The notes below the pieces were generated by a model. That model saw only the letters and a program-made list of their open reading frames with translations. It had not been told where the DNA came from and did no database searches. DNA of 64,000 bases from Parasedimentitalea denitrificans (lineage in GTDB: Bacteria; Pseudomonadota; Alphaproteobacteria; Rhodobacterales; Rhodobacteraceae): contig NZ_QHLQ01000012.1 of assembly GCF_011813015.1 (NCBI RefSeq), positions 1-64,000 of the forward strand, in the 5' to 3' direction. Made by a program: the position numbers and the translations under genes. This document shows positions 1 to 8,709 of the stretch, piece by piece (the stretch's first letter is position 1; each line of letters opens with the position of its first letter).

Positions 1-194
1 TTTACTGCACTTGGCATCCCCAAGACAGAGGCGATAGGCTAAATCCGTCCGGTGTCAGGGGAGGTCCGACCTCAACCCTATTTGTGCAACAAAGCCGACT
101 ACGGGCGAACGGCTCCACACTCATTGATTGAAGTTAGATTAGGTGATTTAACTTCTGGCAAAGTGGCAGCACATGTACTGTTAGCCAAGGTCTG

Positions 195-485
195 GTGGAG
201 CGCATATTGACAGAACAAATAGATAATAGTGCCGGATCAACCCCGCCAACCCCAGTAACTCCAGAACCATCAATACCCGAGGTAGTAGAGCCAGCTGCAC
301 CAGTGATGGACTGGCTGCCAACAATGCTTGATTTCTTGGCACGACTGATCGAGGCCGCAGCCTGGCCTGGGGCCTTAGTGATCACTGCTTTGATTTTCCG
401 CAAAGAGATCCGTGATATTGCGGGCAATTTGCGCAGCCTCAAATGGGGCGACAAGGAAGCCATTTTGAAAGCATGGAAAAGGTAA
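195..485 (+). CDS. N-terminal part of a membrane-anchored HEPN-like protein (frameshifted)
   Basis: The product is 96 residues: a Pro/Glu-rich head (about residues 12-36), then one hydrophobic segment (about residues 50-68, AAAWPGALVITALIF), then a basic RKEIRDI and LRSLKWGD region. Proteins of this shape usually continue, after an 'LKxGDxE' motif, into a cytoplasmic helical domain. Here the frame ends at 485 just after that motif, and the continuation is in another frame from 443 on. The track start at 195 is GTG. A TTG at 207 with GGTGGAG six bases upstream is an equally good start. It looks like the front half of a gene broken by a single-base deletion near 462-465. It could also be intact if the shift is a sequencing error or is programmed. 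Confidence 0.5.
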   Translation: MERILTEQIDNSAGSTPPTPVTPEPSIPEVVEPAAPVMDWLPTMLDFLARLIEAAAWPGALVITALIFRKEIRDIAGNLRSLKWGDKEAILKAWKR

Positions 486-940
486 AATCAGCTGCCAAAA
501 CCTTGGATCCGGTGCAGGCGGAAAGCGACCCGCAGGCCAACCTACTGCTGCAAACATTGTATGAACAGGCTGAAACCTTTCCCGCCGCAGCGATGATGCG
601 GGCCTTTCAACACGTAGAAAGCCACCTAGATATCCTTTTGGAGAAGAACGCCGCCGGTGACCAGTCTACCCTTCCAGAAGCCGCAAGGAAGTCGAAAGGG
701 GTTTTGCGCACCCGCTACTTACAACTTTGGGCGAAGACCAATGGGCTGCTTCCGAAAAACGCATGGACCACATTTGAAGAACTGCGCACGCTGAGAAATC
801 GGGTTGTCCATGAACGGGAAGGTCTTGTTTCTGTGCAAATGGCACAAGATTATATTGCTGTAGCAAGCGAGCTGATGGTCAATTTGTCTCAAAGTCTAGG
901 TGCTGCAGAGCCGGTTCAGAGCGACCATCCCGAGGAATGA
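443..940 (+). CDS. C-terminal part of the frameshifted gene: helical HEPN/DUF4145-like domain
   Basis: The product is up to 165 residues; an internal ATG at 473 would give a shorter protein. It is mostly helical. Near the C-terminus it carries LRNRVVHE at about 791-814, which contains the R-x4-H signature of HEPN nucleic-acid-binding or RNase domains. An upstream helix (LLQTLYEQAETFPAAAMMRAF) fits the same all-alpha fold. It overlaps the preceding ORF by 43 nt in a different frame. Adding one C before CATTTTGAAAGC (464-475) would fuse the two into a continuous TM-plus-HEPN protein. HEPN domains are common in toxin and defence systems, but DUF4145-like members of unknown role also exist. Function is inferred from the motif only. 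Confidence 0.5.
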   Translation: MGRQGSHFESMEKVKSAAKTLDPVQAESDPQANLLLQTLYEQAETFPAAAMMRAFQHVESHLDILLEKNAAGDQSTLPEAARKSKGVLRTRYLQLWAKTNGLLPKNAWTTFEELRTLRNRVVHEREGLVSVQMAQDYIAVASELMVNLSQSLGAAEPVQSDHPEE

Positions 941-1147
941 TCGCCACCAACAGGGGCAAAAATACGCACGATAAACCGTGCAAGTCACATTACTACTTTG
1001 GAGGGGAGGCGCTGCGAAATCCGCCGGGAAAAAATAGAGAAGAACAGGGGGCGAACAGATCGGCGGTGATTTTGACGCAAATCTGACACAAGGTGATATA
1101 TGAAATCGATAAGTATTTATAAAGTATCAATAAAATCAAATGACCTA

Positions 1148-1197
1148 ACCTCCTCCTAAGGGGCAGGTTATAGGTTCGAATCCTATCGGGGTCACCA
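1148..1197 (+). other. tRNA-Arg(CCU) 3' fragment, putative attR
   Basis: The fragment reads, in order: an anticodon loop CTCCTAA (1153-1159, anticodon CCT); a 3' anticodon strand (1160-1164); a variable loop; a perfectly paired T arm (ATAGG 1170-1174, TTCGAAT loop 1175-1181, CCTAT 1182-1186); the 3' acceptor strand CGGGGTC (1187-1193); discriminator A; and encoded CCA (1195-1197). No D arm or matching 5' acceptor strand (GACCCCG) is found upstream, where the DNA is AT-rich. It therefore cannot be a functional tRNA. It is best read as the duplicated 3' half left after integration of an element. Confidence 0.75.
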
Positions 1198-1278
1198 CGG
1201 TCCATCCTAGTGTCCACGGCTTGCGCTCTTGCACGTGATGTAAGAGATTGCTGCTTCAACGAATAGGGAGACCGTGTC

Positions 1279-1608
1279 ATGATCATCTATGGGTTGAATA
1301 CCTGTGCCGATTGCAACAAGGCGCGCAAGGCGCTGGAGGCGATTGGTAAGGATTTCACATTTCGCGATGTGCGCGCTGAACCGTTGAGTGAGGCTGAGCT
1401 GGGCGTGTTGATCGCTGAATTTGGCGATCGGTTGGTGGATCGGACAACCAATGACTGGCGGGGGCTTAGCGATTGGCTAAAGCACTCAGAGGCCGAAGAT
1501 CAGATAACTGCCAAACCCAAACTGATGGCGCGTCCGGTGTTTCAGGATGGTGACAGCTGTTATCTGGGTTGGGACGAAACAGTGCAGGCGGCTGTGTTAG
1601 CCGAGTGA
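1279..1608 (+). CDS. ArsC/Spx-family thioredoxin-fold protein
   Basis: This is a 109-residue protein of the ArsC/Spx/YffB family. It starts with a glutaredoxin-like strand followed by a C9-x-x-C12 motif (TCADC). It keeps the KPKLMARPVF segment (about residues 79-89) with the conserved Arg-Pro typical of arsenate-reductase-like proteins. The length is usual for the family. No ars genes are near, so a role in arsenic resistance is not supported; a general thiol-redox or YffB-like role is more likely. The start ATG has AGGGAG upstream. It is the first chromosomal gene beyond the putative island boundary and may form a unit with the epimerase-like gene 58 nt downstream. Confidence 0.8.
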   Translation: MIIYGLNTCADCNKARKALEAIGKDFTFRDVRAEPLSEAELGVLIAEFGDRLVDRTTNDWRGLSDWLKHSEAEDQITAKPKLMARPVFQDGDSCYLGWDETVQAAVLAE

Positions 1609-1666
1609 TGCAATGCGCAGGCCTGTTTAGGGTCTAAACGCGGTAATTTTAGGAAAGATCTCCGAC

Positions 1667-2911
1667 ATGAGCATCCCTTCACTTGGCCCTGTCTCCGAAA
1701 CGGAACGTTGGATCGGGGCGAAAAATCACCAGAGCTATCTGGTGGATAATGCCCTGAAGCAGTTCGATTTCTTCCGGCCCAGTCTGCAAGATAAGGCCGG
1801 ATTTCACGTGTTGGCGCAGGATGGGGCGGTGCTGGATAGCACGGTGCAAGAACTGCACACGACTACGCGGATGGTTCATTCCTTTGCCTTGGGGAAAATC
1901 GCCGGTGTCGAAAACTGTGATGAGATGATCGATCAGGGCATGCGGTACCTGTTCAGCCACCACCGCGACCGCGAACACGGTGGGTTTATCTGGGCGCTGG
2001 ACGGTGATCAGGTTCATGATGATCGCAAACTTGCCTATGGCCATGTATTTACGCTGCTGGCAGGGGCGAGCGCGCAGGCTGTGGGACATCCCGATGGCAC
2101 CAAGCTGATTGATGATGTGGACGCGGTTCTTGATCGTCACTTCTGGGAAGAAGACCACGGGCTGTTCTGTGATGAGTGGAACCGCGACTGGACGCCATTC
2201 TCAAAGTACCGCGGCATGAACGCCAACATGCATGGCACCGAGGCGCTGCTGTCTGCCTATGAAATCACCGGCCGGGAAAAGTATCTGGATCGTGCTGGGC
2301 GTATTCTAGGCTTCTTTCTGGGCAAGGTCGCGCCTAGCGAAAACTGGCGCCTGCCAGAGCATTACTCTGAAAGCTGGGCAATTGACCGAGGTTATAGCGG
2401 TGATCCGATGTTCCGACCGGCTGGCACCACGCCCGGTCACTCGTTTGAGTTGGCCCGGCTGCTGCTGCAGTATTGGGATCTCAAAGGGCGGCCTGACGAT
2501 GGATCGTTGCACACGGCCCGCCAGTTGACATATCGCGCGCTTCAGGATGCTTGGGATGAGCAAAAGGGCGGGTTGGTTTACACGCTGAATTTTGACGGCA
2601 CACCGGCGATTTCGGATCGATATTGGTGGCCAGTGACCGAAGCGATTGGTGTGTTGGCGGCCCTGCTGAAATGTGATCCGCAGCCCAGTGACGAAGTTTG
2701 GTACCGCAAGCTGTGGATTTTCGCAGACCAGCATTTCGTTGATCACGATCGGGGTGGCTGGTTTCCTGAGGTCGATGACAACGGCCAGCCGACCGCTACC
2801 CAGTTTCAGGGGAAGCCCGACATATACCACTCTATTCAGGCGGTTTTGTTTCCACTGACCGCTGGAATTTCCAATGCCTATAGTGGGCTAGAGGGACGAC
2901 TGAAGTCGTAA
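1667..2911 (+). CDS. AGE-family epimerase/isomerase (mannose/glucosamine type)
   Basis: A 414-residue cytosolic enzyme of the N-acylglucosamine 2-epimerase superfamily, an (alpha/alpha)6 barrel that interconverts aldoses and ketoses or 2-epimers. Visible signatures are TTRMVHSF (about residue 65), GMNANMHGTEAL with His189, GHSFELARLL with His258, and a C-terminal HSIQAVLFP with His388. These three histidines correspond to the catalytic or ring-opening histidines of the AGE/YihS group. Which sugar it uses (mannose, sulfoquinovose or N-acylglucosamine) cannot be told from sequence alone, and no sugar transporter or kinase is adjacent. It ends 2 nt from the convergent alkB. Confidence 0.85.
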   Translation: MSIPSLGPVSETERWIGAKNHQSYLVDNALKQFDFFRPSLQDKAGFHVLAQDGAVLDSTVQELHTTTRMVHSFALGKIAGVENCDEMIDQGMRYLFSHHRDREHGGFIWALDGDQVHDDRKLAYGHVFTLLAGASAQAVGHPDGTKLIDDVDAVLDRHFWEEDHGLFCDEWNRDWTPFSKYRGMNANMHGTEALLSAYEITGREKYLDRAGRILGFFLGKVAPSENWRLPEHYSESWAIDRGYSGDPMFRPAGTTPGHSFELARLLLQYWDLKGRPDDGSLHTARQLTYRALQDAWDEQKGGLVYTLNFDGTPAISDRYWWPVTEAIGVLAALLKCDPQPSDEVWYRKLWIFADQHFVDHDRGGWFPEVDDNGQPTATQFQGKPDIYHSIQAVLFPLTAGISNAYSGLEGRLKS

Positions 2912-2913
2912 CT

Positions 2914-4047
2914 CTATCGTGGCATCGGATTGGAAGAGGTGTTGTAGGCCTTCCAATCTGTAATCTCAGGATAATATTTCTGTCGCCAGCTGCGCACACG
3001 TGGGTTCATGACACGGCGCCACAAGGGCGGGATCATCGCGGCAACTGTCATGACTGGATACCCGTAGGGAAGTTGCGGTGCATCGTTGGTGGTGTGGTTC
3101 TGCAATAGCGGAAAACGTCGGTCGGGTTTGTAGTGATGGTCCGAGTGTCGCTGCAGATTGATCAGTAGCCAGTTTGACGCCTTTTGTGCCGCGTTCCAGG
3201 AATGGCGGGGCTGCACATGCTCATACTTGCCGTCGCCTAGGTGCTTTCGGGTCAGCCCATAATGTTCGACATAGTTCACCAGCTCTAGCTGCCAGATCGC
3301 GACGCCTGCCTGCACCAGAAACAGCCCAACCCCGGCCCAGCCTCCTAACAGAAACGCAAACGTCAGCATGCCAATCTGGAGCGCCCAGTAGCGGAAAAAT
3401 GGGTTGGACATATCGGTCCACGGCAGGTCTTTGCGCGCCAACATCGCCTTTTCGGCGTTAAAGGATGAATGCCAGCATTGTTTCAGAACGCGGGGATAGA
3501 ACCGGTGAAACCCTTCATTATATCGGGCGGTTACCGGGTCGCGTGGGGTGCCGACATAGCGATGGTGCACCAGCAGGTGCTCGGACCGGAAGTGCGAATA
3601 CAGCACCATGGCCAGCAGGATATCCCCTAACCACCGCTCTAGCTTGTTCTTCTGGTGCATCAGCTCGTGACTGTAGTTGATGCCGATAGTCCCCGATAAA
3701 ACGCCAACCCCAAAGAACACGCCGAATTTCCCGATGCCTGACAGATGGTCAGCGCGGGTCACGTACCAGATCAGCCCATAGATCATAACGAACTGTAGTG
3801 GCACCCAGGCGGTGGTCAGGGCCTTGTACCAGGCCAAATCGTCATCCGGGGTTTGCGGGTCGGCGTTTTCCAGGTTCAGACCAAAGATGCCGTCTAGAAT
3901 CGTGAACAGATACCAGGTTGCCAGCGGTGCCAGCAGGATTGCCCAACCACCATAGGCTGCTCCTATCCAAACCAGTGGCAGCAGCGCAAATGACATCCAG
4001 AACGGCAGCGCGCTTTGCCAGCGGGCAAGGGTTTGCGAGGCGATCAT
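2914..4047 (-). CDS. alkB: Alkane 1-monooxygenase (AlkB family)
   Basis: A 377-residue integral-membrane di-iron hydroxylase that oxidises the terminal methyl of medium-chain alkanes. Hydrophobic segments cover about residues 15-50, 80-97, 104-124 and 225-256. The full histidine set is present: H127-x3-H131 (HELMH), H157-x3-H161-H162, H262 in NYVEHYGL, and H301-x2-H304-H305. NYVEHYG is typical of true AlkB rather than of fatty-acid desaturases. Electron transfer needs rubredoxin and rubredoxin reductase; neither is fused here nor encoded nearby. The gene stands alone, convergent with the AGE-family gene. Confidence 0.9.
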   Translation of the reverse strand: MIASQTLARWQSALPFWMSFALLPLVWIGAAYGGWAILLAPLATWYLFTILDGIFGLNLENADPQTPDDDLAWYKALTTAWVPLQFVMIYGLIWYVTRADHLSGIGKFGVFFGVGVLSGTIGINYSHELMHQKNKLERWLGDILLAMVLYSHFRSEHLLVHHRYVGTPRDPVTARYNEGFHRFYPRVLKQCWHSSFNAEKAMLARKDLPWTDMSNPFFRYWALQIGMLTFAFLLGGWAGVGLFLVQAGVAIWQLELVNYVEHYGLTRKHLGDGKYEHVQPRHSWNAAQKASNWLLINLQRHSDHHYKPDRRFPLLQNHTTNDAPQLPYGYPVMTVAAMIPPLWRRVMNPRVRSWRQKYYPEITDWKAYNTSSNPMPR

Positions 4048-4117
4048 CGGGAGACTCCGGGTGTGTCAGCGTTAGGTGGGCAAATCCTACGCCGGATTGC
4101 TAAGCAACCCAAGGGGG

Positions 4118-5182
4118 TTACTGGCCATGCCACAGGTCAAACGCCTTGCGCATGACTGTGGGCAGGTCGGATGGGCGAAAGTCATTGGCCGCAATACGAA
4201 GGTGTCCATCGGCCGGGCTGTGATGAGGTGGCAGTTCAGTCACCATCACCTGCAAGATCAGATGGAAATGAGTAAAGGTGTGACGCACCTCACCGCCCAA
4301 ATCCCGCCAGTTTGCTGCAAACGGGGGGGTGGGCTCGGGCGCTTCGGACCATTCGGAGCCTGGCCAGCCAAGCATGCCACCCAGTAACCCCTTGTCTGGA
4401 CGTCGTTCCAACAGCCACTCGCCGTTACTTGCTTGGGCCAGATAGACATGGCCACGTCGGGTTGGTTTCGGCTTCTTTGGTGTCTTCTTTGGGAGCTCAG
4501 CAGCTTTTCCCGCGCTGCGGGCCAGACATGGGTCGCGCCACGGGCAAATACCACAGGCCGGAGACTTCGGAGAGCAAATGGTTGCGCCCAGATCCATCAC
4601 CGCTTGCGCATAATCGCCGGGGCGGCGGTCCGGGGTCAATGCCGCAGCCAATGTCTTTAGCTGAGGTTTGGCCCCCGGCAACGGGGCATCAATGTTGTAC
4701 AGCCGCGCCATGACGCGCTCGACATTCCCATCCAGAACTGTTTCAGGCAGGTCATACGCGATCGAGGAAATAGCCGCGGCGGTGTAGGGGCCGATGCCCG
4801 GCAGTTTTAGCAAACCATCATGGGTCGTTGGAAAAACACCAGCGTATTCATCGGTGACCACACGGGCACATTTTAGCAGGTTACGGGCACGGGCGTAGTA
4901 TCCCAGACCGGCCCATTCCCCCATCACGTCGCCATCTTCGGCGCTGGCCAGGTCCTGAACTGTCGGCCACCGATGGGTAAAGCGGTGGAAGTAATCTTTG
5001 ACTGCCGCCACTGTCGTTTGCTGCAACATGACCTCGGACAGCCAGATGCGATAGGGGTCGGGCGTCACACCAGAGGCGCGATCCGAAGGGCTGACCCGCC
5101 AGGGCAGGGCACGCGCATGCTCGTCGTACCAGACAAGGATCTGATCGCTTAGCCCTAGTGCGTCATCGTTCAGGTCACGCAT
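4118..5182 (-). CDS. mutY: A/G-specific adenine DNA glycosylase MutY
   Basis: A 354-residue base-excision repair enzyme that removes adenine mispaired with 8-oxoguanine. Shown by EVMLQQT with catalytic Glu50, the helix-hairpin-helix LPGIGPYTAAAI followed by the catalytic-Asp region VLDGNVERV, and the [4Fe-4S] loop C-x6-C-x2-C-x5-C (CSPKSPACGICPWRDPC). The C-terminal part (about 230-354) fits the NUDIX-like 8-oxoG recognition domain. It is divergent from the DUF721 gene, with 84 nt between them. Confidence 0.95.
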   Translation of the reverse strand: MRDLNDDALGLSDQILVWYDEHARALPWRVSPSDRASGVTPDPYRIWLSEVMLQQTTVAAVKDYFHRFTHRWPTVQDLASAEDGDVMGEWAGLGYYARARNLLKCARVVTDEYAGVFPTTHDGLLKLPGIGPYTAAAISSIAYDLPETVLDGNVERVMARLYNIDAPLPGAKPQLKTLAAALTPDRRPGDYAQAVMDLGATICSPKSPACGICPWRDPCLARSAGKAAELPKKTPKKPKPTRRGHVYLAQASNGEWLLERRPDKGLLGGMLGWPGSEWSEAPEPTPPFAANWRDLGGEVRHTFTHFHLILQVMVTELPPHHSPADGHLRIAANDFRPSDLPTVMRKAFDLWHGQ

Positions 5183-5266
5183 TCTTTACCCCTTATGCTG
5201 CGGTTTTGCTGGTCCCTGTCTCTGCGCTCTTTACAATAGGGTCAACAGTCACGCAAAACCACGGTC

Positions 5267-5791
5267 ATGGCATATAGACGATCCTCCACACGCGGGTTTA
5301 AACGCACCGCCTCTCTGCTGAACGAGCAGATACGTAAAACTGGCGAAAGCCGCGGGTTTGCGGTGTCACGTCTATTGACCCATTGGGCCGAGATCGCAGG
5401 CGAAGATATCGCCGCCATCGCGCGGCCAGTGAACGTTGGTTATGGCCGGGGTGGTTTTGGCGCGACGTTGACGGTTCTGACCACAGGGGCGCAGGCCCCG
5501 ATGTTGGAAATGCAAAAGGAACGTTTGCGGGAAAAGGTGAACGCTGTTTATGGCTATAATGCCATTTCCAAGGTGCGGATTACCCAAACTGCACCCACCG
5601 GGTTTGCTGATGGGCAGGTTGAATTCCAATATGCGCCTGTTGAGCGGGCCAAACCCAAACCGGATCAGCAAGCTGTGGCCGATGCGGCCGAGGCGGCGAC
5701 CGGAGTTGAAAGTGATGAATTGCGCCAAGCGCTAGAGCGTTTGGGGCAAAATGTGTTGAGCAATAATAAAACCCAAGGAAAGGGGACTTAA
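5267..5791 (+). CDS. DUF721 / DciA-like protein
   Basis: A 174-residue protein with a DUF721 domain over about residues 10-110 (LLNEQIRKTGESRGF, LLTHWAEIAGEDIAA). DUF721 is the fold of DciA, the replicative-helicase loader of bacteria that lack DnaC, so a role in loading DnaB is plausible but not proven here. The Ala/Glu-rich C-terminal tail is variable in the family. Its TAA stop shares the final A with the ATG of the DsbA-like gene, so the two are probably co-transcribed and coupled. Confidence 0.8.
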   Translation: MAYRRSSTRGFKRTASLLNEQIRKTGESRGFAVSRLLTHWAEIAGEDIAAIARPVNVGYGRGGFGATLTVLTTGAQAPMLEMQKERLREKVNAVYGYNAISKVRITQTAPTGFADGQVEFQYAPVERAKPKPDQQAVADAAEAATGVESDELRQALERLGQNVLSNNKTQGKGT

Positions 5792-6465
5792 TGGCCCGTT
5801 TGATGACTGGTGTTCTGGCTGCAGCTGCAGTCGCTGTTGGGGGCTATGCCCTGATGGGATCTAAGACACCCGGTACCGTACCAGAGCTTCCGTTTGTCGG
5901 AGCCGCCACCGCCCAAGATGCAGCCGAGGTCGATACCTCGACGATCACCGAAATGGTAATGGGTGCCGAAGATGCACCAGTGACGCTGATCGAATATGCG
6001 TCATACACCTGCCCACACTGCGCTAATTTCCATTCGGGCCCGTATAAGCAGCTAAAGGCCGATTATATTGACACCGGTAAGGTCAAATTCATCTACCGCG
6101 AAGTGTATTTCGACCGTTATGGCCTGTGGGCGTCGCTGATTGCGCGCTGTGCCGGCCCCGAGAAATTCTTTGGCATTTCTGACCTGATCTATTCCGGCCA
6201 GTCCACCTGGGCCCGCGCTGGCGGTGCATCCGAGATCGTGGATGAGCTGCGTAAAATCGGTCGTTTGGCCGGACTGGAAACAGAGCAGCTAGAGGCCTGT
6301 CTTGCGGATGGTGCCAAGGCACAAACGTTGGTCAGCTGGTATCAGGAAAACGCGGAAGCGGATGGCATTCGCTCAACTCCGTCGTTCATTTTGAACGGCA
6401 CAGCTGTAGCGAACCAAGGCTACGATAGCTTCAAGGCGTTGATCGACGCCGAGCTGGACGGCTAA
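5791..6465 (+). CDS. DsbA-family thiol:disulfide oxidoreductase
   Basis: A 224-residue exported thioredoxin-fold protein. An N-terminal hydrophobic stretch (about residues 4-22, VLAAAAVAVGGYALMG) acts as signal or anchor. It is followed by a linker and a DsbA-like domain with the C74-P-H-C77 active site (YTCPHCANFH). The cis-Pro loop is in IRSTPSFILNG near residue 195. It would oxidise or isomerise cysteines in periplasmic proteins. It is coupled to the DUF721 gene upstream by a 1-nt stop/start overlap. A GC-rich stem-loop follows the stop (6473-6496). Confidence 0.9.
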   Translation: MARLMTGVLAAAAVAVGGYALMGSKTPGTVPELPFVGAATAQDAAEVDTSTITEMVMGAEDAPVTLIEYASYTCPHCANFHSGPYKQLKADYIDTGKVKFIYREVYFDRYGLWASLIARCAGPEKFFGISDLIYSGQSTWARAGGASEIVDELRKIGRLAGLETEQLEACLADGAKAQTLVSWYQENAEADGIRSTPSFILNGTAVANQGYDSFKALIDAELDG

Positions 6466-6472
6466 CGACTTT

Positions 6473-6496
6473 AGGCTCGGCGGCAACGCCGGGCCT
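6473..6496. terminator. Stem-loop between convergent dsbA-like gene and lpxK
   Basis: AGGCTCGGCG and CGCCGGGCCT pair over 10 bp (one G-T) around a GCAA tetraloop. The hairpin sits in the 29-nt gap between two convergent genes and overlaps the lpxK stop codon. There is no T-run on either strand, so it may be an imperfect bidirectional terminator or an mRNA 3'-end stabiliser. Confidence 0.4.
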
Positions 6497-7502
6497 ATTC
6501 TGCGGGTATTGGTATCGAATCCCGTAGCTTTTGGCGCAGGTCCTTGTCCTGTGCGATCTGCAGTCGAACAGGCAGAGTGATCACCTTTGACCGAAAGCTG
6601 GCTGGCAGGCGCACTGCGTCTTTTTCAGTGGTCACCAGTTGTGCACCCAAAACTTTAGCCTCGGCTTCAAGTCGGTTCATCAGTGCAGGTGACAGTGTTT
6701 GATGATCTTCCAATGCTTCGGCACGGCGGATGTCGGCGCCTAGCGCTGTCAGAGTATCAAAGAACTTTTGCGGATAGCCAATGCCAGCAAAGGCCAGCAC
6801 CTTGGTCCCGTCCCATGGCATTCCGGTTTCCAGTGGCTGCACCGCGCCGGTAAAATGCGGAAACCCTTTCAAACTGTCCTGCCATGACGCAGCAAAGCGG
6901 GCCTGCGCCTTATCTGCGCCAAGCGAAAGCACCAGATCGGCACGTTCAAGTCCCACATCCACAGGTTCGCGTAGCGGGCCTGCGGGCAGGCAACGCCCGT
7001 TGCCAAACCCACGCTGGGCGTCGACGACGATGATTGACAGGTCTTTGGCCACAGCGGGATTTTGAAACCCATCATCCAGCACAATCACTGTCGCACCGTT
7101 TTTGGCTGCAGCCTGCGCTCCCGCGGCGCGGTCGTGGGAAACCCAGACTTGGGCAAATGCGGCCAGCAGCAGGGGTTCGTCGCCAGTTTGGTCAGCGCCA
7201 TGCAATTTGGGGTCGACCATTACTGGCCCCCGCAATGAACCGCCGTAGCCGCGGCTGACCACATGCGGCGTGTGGCCCATGTCGCGCAGGGCCTCTAGCA
7301 ACCAGATCACGGTGGGTGTTTTGCCCGTGCCGCCCGCATTCAGGTTGCCAACGCAGATAACCGGAACACCGGGATCAACTGGGGAGCCCTTGGCAACCCT
7401 GCGGGCGGTAGCGCGGCCATAGATCCAGCCCAGTGGGGCCAAAAGCTCCGCACGTATGTCAAACGTCTTTGGTGATTTGTTCCAAAAATCAGGTGGCCGC
7501 AT
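6495..7502 (-). CDS. lpxK: Tetraacyldisaccharide 4'-kinase LpxK
   Basis: A 335-residue inner-membrane-associated P-loop kinase that phosphorylates the 4' position of the lipid A disaccharide precursor. The Walker A motif is GGTGKTP with Lys61, within [19 protein letters not shown] and VLDDGFQNP are family signatures. The N-terminal region (PLGWIYG) is the usual membrane-contact segment. It overlaps the upstream waaA-like gene by 14 nt, so the two act as one lipid A/Kdo unit. Confidence 0.95.
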   Translation of the reverse strand: MRPPDFWNKSPKTFDIRAELLAPLGWIYGRATARRVAKGSPVDPGVPVICVGNLNAGGTGKTPTVIWLLEALRDMGHTPHVVSRGYGGSLRGPVMVDPKLHGADQTGDEPLLLAAFAQVWVSHDRAAGAQAAAKNGATVIVLDDGFQNPAVAKDLSIIVVDAQRGFGNGRCLPAGPLREPVDVGLERADLVLSLGADKAQARFAASWQDSLKGFPHFTGAVQPLETGMPWDGTKVLAFAGIGYPQKFFDTLTALGADIRRAEALEDHQTLSPALMNRLEAEAKVLGAQLVTTEKDAVRLPASFRSKVITLPVRLQIAQDKDLRQKLRDSIPIPAE

Positions 7503-8709
7503 GATGAGCCTCTCGTAGGTCCAGTATATCCTGGATCTTGTCCAGCAGCAGATCAGTCAACTCGGCGCTTTCGGTCACAACCTGCCAGCCGGCAACAGCC
7601 ATCTCAGCCGCCTTGTCCGGAGCGGATAGCTGGATGATTTGCACCGTCAGTTCGTCCTTGCCCTGCACTCGCTGTGCTGCACCCGCTTGGGTTAGACGGT
7701 TATACAGGGGCGCGTGATCCCCAACATGCGGGCCATGTAAAATTGCCGATCCCAGTGCTGCGGCGTCCATTGGGTTATGGCCGGTTGCATCCTCTTCCAG
7801 CGTTCCGGCGAGTAGGCTGAGCGGGGCGACGCGGTACCATAGCCCTAGATCCTCGTCACAGGTCAACAGGACCTGAGTGTTGTCGTCGATGTCTTCGCCT
7901 GCTTCCCAGTCTGACCAGCGTAGTCCAGCGTCCCTTAGTGCATCGCGGGCTGAGTCTAGGTCAGCATAGTGTTCGACTGACAGCACCAATAGCAGGCGGT
8001 GCAACAAGCGTAGGGCGTTACGGTGGGCGCCGAGAATGGTAGCGATTTCGGTCGGTCTGGTATGCGCAGATAACCAAACCTGACGGCTGCCTAGATTGTC
8101 GCGCATACGGTTCAGTTCGTCTTCGTGATAGGGGGGCAATGTCGACGACAGCCGTAATCGCGAAGTCAGAGTGATTTTGTCAGGGGCGATATGTGAGCGG
8201 CGCAATTGTGCAAAGGCGGTGGCGGATGGGGTCAAAATGGCTGAGAACTTGTTGAGTAACTTGCGGCTTTGGTCAGGTAGCCAGCGCCGTTTGCGCGCCG
8301 GAAGCTCGTTTGCTTCTATGTCGAGCAACAGCGAGTTGACACCGCGTTCTGCACAGGTCCGCATCAGGATCGGGCGCAAATGCCCGCCAGCCCAAAGACA
8401 GACATCGGGGCGCCAGTGACTCAGGAAACGTCGCACATCATTGGGTTGATCCGCTGGAAGCTGCTCAATGGCCAAGTCATATCCGTCGGGAACAGGCATG
8501 TCGGCCAGATTCGGCTCGCAGGTCAACATCACTGACAAATCGGGGCGCATTGTCTTTAGCCGTTGCCCCAAATCCCCAAGCGCAAGAAGACGTTCGGCGG
8601 TGGTCGCATGAGCCCAGATGAGCTCTCCATCTGGTCGGGGCGGATGGGGCTCGGCTGACGGTGACGCATGCCAGGGTTTGGTTGCAGAAGACGACGTTGG
8701 GCGACCCAT
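7489..8709 (-). CDS. waaA: Kdo transferase (WaaA/KdtA-type glycosyltransferase)
   Basis: A 406-residue glycosyltransferase of the Kdo-transferase family, which adds 3-deoxy-manno-octulosonate from CMP-Kdo to lipid A precursors. The N-terminal [13 protein letters not shown] region aligns with the HA(V/S)xGE catalytic-base motif, keeping His and Glu. The C-terminal [11 protein letters not shown] and [15 protein letters not shown] match the donor-binding end. A GTG at 8718 is possible, but ATG at 8709 has AGGTGA about 6 nt upstream and is preferred. The usual N-terminal membrane helix is absent, and the protein looks divergent, so acceptor specificity is uncertain. Co-transcribed with lpxK. Confidence 0.8.
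   Translation of the reverse strand: MGRPTSSSATKPWHASPSAEPHPPRPDGELIWAHATTAERLLALGDLGQRLKTMRPDLSVMLTCEPNLADMPVPDGYDLAIEQLPADQPNDVRRFLSHWRPDVCLWAGGHLRPILMRTCAERGVNSLLLDIEANELPARKRRWLPDQSRKLLNKFSAILTPSATAFAQLRRSHIAPDKITLTSRLRLSSTLPPYHEDELNRMRDNLGSRQVWLSAHTRPTEIATILGAHRNALRLLHRLLLVLSVEHYADLDSARDALRDAGLRWSDWEAGEDIDDNTQVLLTCDEDLGLWYRVAPLSLLAGTLEEDATGHNPMDAAALGSAILHGPHVGDHAPLYNRLTQAGAAQRVQGKDELTVQIIQLSAPDKAAEMAVAGWQVVTESAELTDLLLDKIQDILDLREAHHAAT

Larger units (their letters stand above)
1..1197. mobile_element. Putative distal end of a genomic island integrated at tRNA-Arg(CCU)
   Basis: The stretch ends on the right in a 3' tRNA fragment (1148-1197) with no 5' half. This is the usual scar left on the far side of an element that entered a tRNA gene by tyrosine-integrase recombination. 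If so, the intact tRNA and the integrase lie left of the window, and everything up to about 1147 belongs to the element. The visible cargo is one frameshifted HEPN-like gene (195-940). Bases 1-194 hold no convincing gene. Bases 941-1147 are gene-free and become AT-rich from about 1080, unlike the flanking chromosome. They contain a short GCACG/CGTGC hairpin near 967. No integrase is visible, so the assignment rests on the tRNA scar. Confidence 0.5.

Noticed and set aside
993-1286. 97-codon minus-strand frame with the DRIRTYNLPLRR peptide
   Set aside because: It is the well-known false translation of the antisense of a tRNA 3' half, here the tRNA-Arg fragment at 1148-1197.
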